Shown here: positions 60,561 to 64,000 of the stretch, piece by piece
Numbering within the stretch: position 1 is the stretch's first letter
Layout of the letters: each line of letters starts with the position of its first letter
Source: Lates calcarifer
Taxonomy: Eukaryota; Chordata; Actinopteri; Centropomidae
DNA length: 64,000 nt
Assembly (NCBI RefSeq): GCF_001640805.2
Contig: NC_066850.1
Location: 13,041,373 to 13,105,372 of the forward strand
Reading direction: 5' to 3'
Made by a program: the position numbers and the translations under genes
The notes under the pieces: generated by a model
Database searches by the model: none
Told to the model about the DNA's origin: nothing
The model's input: the letters and a program-made list of their open reading frames with translations, nothing else

Positions 60561-61018
60561 GTGGCATTTAGCTATTCTGTGTTGCTAACGTGGCAGAATA
60601 GCTTAAAAATCACATACTGGATATTTACTGACATATATGAAAAAATATGAAAATGTCTTGAGCTTGTGTTAAAACCACAGACCTTATTTCAGATATTTAA
60701 CCAAAAACCCACAGATTTTGGGACGAGGGAACTGGAAGTGCTAACATGCAAACTAACTTCCTTTTAGGACTCTGGCTTTAGGAGTCTTTTTTCCTTCTTC
60801 TGAACCTACATTTAAATATCAGTAGATTTTTACTGACAACAAATTTATACTGTAAAAATCGGTCTATGTTATAATCTGTCTATATGTAAAAATCTGTCTG
60901 TCCTGTGAGACGTGGAGATGAACAGAGGGTTTATGTCTGAAACTGAAATGTTCCTGCAGTCTGAGGAGGAGCAGTTAATGCAGCAAATGAACAGCTTCAC
61001 TGAAGGACTGGTCACTAC

Positions 61019-61022
<4 letters not shown>

Positions 61023-61050
<28 letters not shown>

Positions 61051-61136
61051 TTCAGAGAGAGAGTGAGTGAGACAGATCAGTATTGGATTTTGAGTCGTTT
61101 ATATTCAGCAGGGGTTCGCAGATACTGCTACAGTAC

Positions 61137-61173
<37 letters not shown>
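61023..61173. repeat. (TG)n ... (CA)n inverted microsatellite pair
   Basis: (TG)14 at 61023..61051 and (CA)18 at 61137..61173 lie 85 bp apart and could pair as a stem. Confidence 0.92.
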
Positions 61174-61176
<3 letters not shown>

Positions 61177-61904
61177 CTGGCCCCTATATATAAATCCATT
61201 AGAAGTTATTGTTCGTTGGCGCGTTTCTGCCGCAGCTTTTGCTGAATAAAAACCTCTGATTCAATTCAAAACTTTATTGTCCCATGAGGTAGATTTGGTT
61301 TGCAGAAATAGTTTATGATGAAAATACAATAAAAACAAATAAAAACACATAAAACAGCCACAGCAGATGCAGAGCAGCGCGGTGCGATCACAGCCAAGCG
61401 AGGGAGAGGTGAAAATCAGGTTTAATACAGTTACAGTGAGTGTCGAGACGAGAGGGGAAACCTGCTGAAATAACATTTAAACGTGATTACAGAAGCTGGA
61501 GCCCTGCTGGGGCTCCCTAAGGACTGCAGAGGTCATTACACACAACAATATGAAAGATGATAAACAACGTGCTAATGATTTAGATAACCAGAGAGCCTTT
61601 AGACAGCTGCTGCATCAGGACGGATGAATATTTAGGACCACTATGAGAGAGGGAGGAAAGTCAGAAAGAAACAGAAAGAAAGACAGATTGAAAAGACGCT
61701 AGAAGGATGATTAAATTAAACAAAAATATCACAGAATAGAACAAAAATCTCTTGGAGCAATATTTGTCAGTTCATTTAAATGTCAGAAAAAGGAAAATGA
61801 TCAGCCACCCAGGGTTTATAGAATGCCATTAACTTGGATGTGATATCCACCAAGTACCAGTAAAGAGTGATACTGTGCTGCCACTTTTGTCACAGTTTGA
61901 TACT

Positions 61905-61960
61905 TTAAAAGGAATAGTTCAACATTTTCACAAATATTCTTATTCATTGTCTAGTGGACA
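61905..61960 (+). mobile_element. MITE terminus fragment (TTAAAAGGAATAGTTCAACA)
   Basis: The terminus of a widespread fish MITE (TTAAAGGAATAGTTCAACATTTT) is followed by TTCTTATTCATTGTC. The rest is replaced by family A copy A5 from about 62004. Confidence 0.5.
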
Positions 61961-62003
61961 GGCTTCCATGGTGATGCTACCCTGCCTGCAAAGCACCTGG
62001 AAA

Positions 62004-62372
62004 TGGCTATACATCACTGCCAGATTCCACTGACAAAAACAGGAATTTGACCGAGCAGAACACAGGAGCTGCTGGAACACTGCTGCCTCAATATGTTAGT
62101 TAGTTTGTCTTATTGTGTGACTTTCAGTGGTGGAAAAAGTATTCAGATCCTTTACTGAAGTAAAAGTACCACACAAGAACACAAACTAAAAGATGGAGGC
62201 AGTGGTATTCCAGCAGCTCCTGTGTTCTGCTCTGTAAAATTACTGTTTTTGTTAATGGACCCTGGTAGTGATATATAGTGATGTACTGGTTAAACAAAAA
62301 AATAAAAATATTATTCTTTAATAAAAGGTCTGTCTCTGTAGGAATCCTGTCCATAATGTTGTCAGACACTTG
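62004..62372 (+). mobile_element. palindromic element family A, copy A5
   Basis: The left arm CATCACTGCCAGATTCCACT pairs with the right arm GGACCCTGGTAGTGATATAT. Inner arms GAGCAGAACACAGGAGCTGC and GCAGCTCCTGTGTTCTGCTC are perfect complements. The plus-oriented core CAGTGGTGGAAAAAGTATTC and CTTTACTGAAGTAAAAGTAC is the best preserved. The right flank GTAGGAATCCTGTCCATAAT and GTTGTCAGACACTTG is shared with A1 and A3. The left outer arm is missing. Confidence 0.8.
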
Positions 62373-62668
62373 AAATAATCTGAGCTGATGTCAGACAAAA
62401 ATAGTGGAGTACAAGAGGGAGCCATTAGACATACTTTTCTGATTCTAATGTGCATTCATGTTTTATTTAAATGTTTGTATTTATACAATTTTCATGCACC
62501 TTTCTCAGTTTTATATGTTAATTTCATTTCATTTCACTTATTTAGTTGTTTATCATAGTGAGGAGCAGCTGAGCAGAGAGGAGAGGTGAACATGAATGTT
62601 ACATATTATTCCTTTAAAAACAGAAATATCATCAAACATGAAATCGCTCAGATTATTAATGAGTTCAG

Positions 62669-62695
62669 TGTGTGTGTGTGTGTGTGTGTGTGTGA
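62669..62695. repeat. (TG)n microsatellite
   Basis: About 13 TG units. Confidence 0.92.
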
Positions 62696-62777
62696 ACAGA
62701 AACAGTAAATAGTGATGAAGCAGCAGAGTTCATTTCAGTCAGCTGAATGCTAATCACACGTTCAAACCAAAACTGCT

Positions 62778-63925
62778 CTCATCAATCCTCCTTCCTCCTT
62801 ATTCACTCTTCTTCTCCTCTCCTTCCTCCAACTCTCTTTCCCTCCTTTCCTTCCCTTTCTTTTGTACTTCCCTCACTCCTTCTCTCCCTTCTCAGTTTCT
62901 TTTTCTACTTTGCTCCTTGACCTCTTTTTTCCATCCTTTCATCCCCCCTTCCCTCACTTCCTTCTTTCCCTCTGTCCTTTTGTCTTTCCTCATTCTTTCC
63001 TTCCTCCTCCTCTTCATCATTTTCTTTCATTCCTTACTTTCTCTTCCTTTCCCCCAACCTCTCCTCTTTCCCTTTATAAAACTTATTTTCTTTCTTCCTG
63101 TGTTTTTTTCTTTTATTTTCCTCTCTCCTTCAGTTGATTTCCTCTTCTTATACTCATCCTTCCCTTCTTTTCTTCTTCATTCCTTGACCTCCCTCTCTTT
63201 GTACTTTCCTCTTTTCTTCTGATCGTCTCCGACCTTCTTTCGTTTCTCTTCCTCCCACCCTTCTCACTTTCTCTATCTTTCATTTACTCCCCCGCTCATT
63301 TTCTGTTCCTTTCATCTATACATCCTTCATCTCTCACTCCTTCTTCCACCTCCTCCCTCATTCTAGCTTCCTTTTTCCCTCCTACACGTCCTCTTCCACC
63401 TTTCCACCATTATTCTTTCTTTTTCTATCCTTTCATTCCTAATGAATCCCTCATTTTCTAACCCCTCCTTCCTCCTCTGGTCTTTTCCTTCTTTGCATTT
63501 TCTATCTCTCAAAGTTTCTTTTAATCTACCAAATCATATTTTCACTCCCTTCCTCCTCTCTTCATCACTCTGTGATTTTACATTTTTCTTTCCTTAATCT
63601 CTCCTTCACCCCCCCACTCCCCTTTTCTTATCGTCGTCTATCTTCAGTCTCCACTCCCGTTTGCTTCTCTTCTCCTCTTCCTTTTCCTCTCCCTTTTCCT
63701 CTCCTTCATTCCTCTCCTCCCCACCATCCTTCTCCACTCTCTCCCATGTCCTCCTCTCTTCTCCTCTCCCTTCCTCCCTCCCTCCCTCATCCTTATTTCA
63801 TCTCCTCTTCCTCTCCTCTCCTTCATCTTTCATTCCTCCCTCCCTCCTCTCCTCCCTTCCTCTCCTCTCTCCGTCCTGCACTCCTCTCTCCTTCCTCCTC
63901 CTCCCCTCTCCATCCTTGGGAGGCA
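62778..63925 (+). repeat. homopyrimidine (CT-rich) tract, about 1.15 kb
   Basis: The plus strand is almost all C and T (tcctt, ctctcc, ttcctcc words) with scattered A and few G, the mirror polarity of the purine tract at 28795..30075. Open frames of 90-132 codons rich in Ser, Phe, Leu and Pro arise from the base composition. Confidence 0.95.
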
Positions 63926-64000
63926 GAAATTGATTTGATCACTAATTGTGCTGAAACAAACAGAAGTTGATTAATTCATGTTTGCGCTCTCTCGCTCTGA

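Larger units (their letters stand above)
47971..64000. other. upstream intergenic, repeat-rich DNA
   Basis: About 16 kb upstream of trhde with no recognisable gene. It contains the elements listed separately: families A, B, C, E and F, hAT-like and SINE pieces, microsatellites, a hairpin, and the pyrimidine tract at the right edge. Between them (52020-52700, 54450-55800, 56480-58600, 60060-60500, 61260-61900) the sequence is AT-rich. Blocks at 52020..52200 and 55440..55700 look non-repetitive but carry no exon signature. Confidence 0.7.

Noticed and set aside
63572..63970. 132-codon plus-strand frame
   Set aside because: Low-complexity by-product of the CT-rich tract, like its neighbours at 62862..63222.

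Overview
The window looks like genomic DNA of a ray-finned (teleost) fish. It carries the 5' part of a vertebrate-type gene split by long introns, abundant CA/TG, GA and GATA microsatellites, and many teleost-style short transposons (hAT-like, Tc1-like, tRNA-headed SINEs, palindromic MITEs). There is no bacterial-style gene organisation, and no complete gene lies within the window.

The one gene I can identify firmly is trhde (thyrotropin-releasing-hormone-degrading ectoenzyme, pyroglutamyl-peptidase II, an M1 metallopeptidase) on the minus strand. Four coding exons join in frame: exon 1 at 44820..45314, exon 2 at 38352..38596, exon 3 at 23938..24214 and exon 4 at 6154..6280. Together they encode 381 residues: a cytoplasmic tail, one transmembrane anchor, a variable linker and the N-terminal beta-domain of the M1 fold. 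The exons for the GAMEN and HEXXH zinc-site motifs were not found and should lie left of base 1, so the gene runs off the left edge. Intron lengths are 6223 bp (intron 1), 14137 bp (intron 2), 17657 bp (intron 3) and at least 6153 bp (intron 4).

Layout: 1..6153 is intron 4 with an inverted-repeat family copy, a LINE 3' remnant and a SINE. 6281..23937 is intron 3 with a broken Tc1-like transposase, a hairpin element, a decayed minisatellite and several dispersed repeats. 24215..38351 is intron 2 with a CpG-rich promoter-like patch, a 1.3 kb purine tract, CA/TG clusters, palindromic elements and one unexplained exon-like segment on the plus strand. 38597..44819 is intron 1. About 45315..47970 is the CpG-rich upstream/promoter region of trhde. 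47971..64000 is repeat-rich DNA upstream of the gene, with two unassigned exon-like pieces and a 1.15 kb pyrimidine tract at the right end.

The most unusual structures are: (i) a degenerate array of 16 units with a mean period of 21.0 bp, rich in CCGTTA (TAACGG on the gene strand), upstream of trhde exon 1; (ii) a family of six palindromic elements at 31-62 kb with a hAT-like core inserted in either orientation; (iii) a closely matching inverted repeat pair flanking trhde exon 4; and (iv) two kilobase-scale purine/pyrimidine tracts of opposite strand polarity. All identity statements are by eye; no database search was possible.
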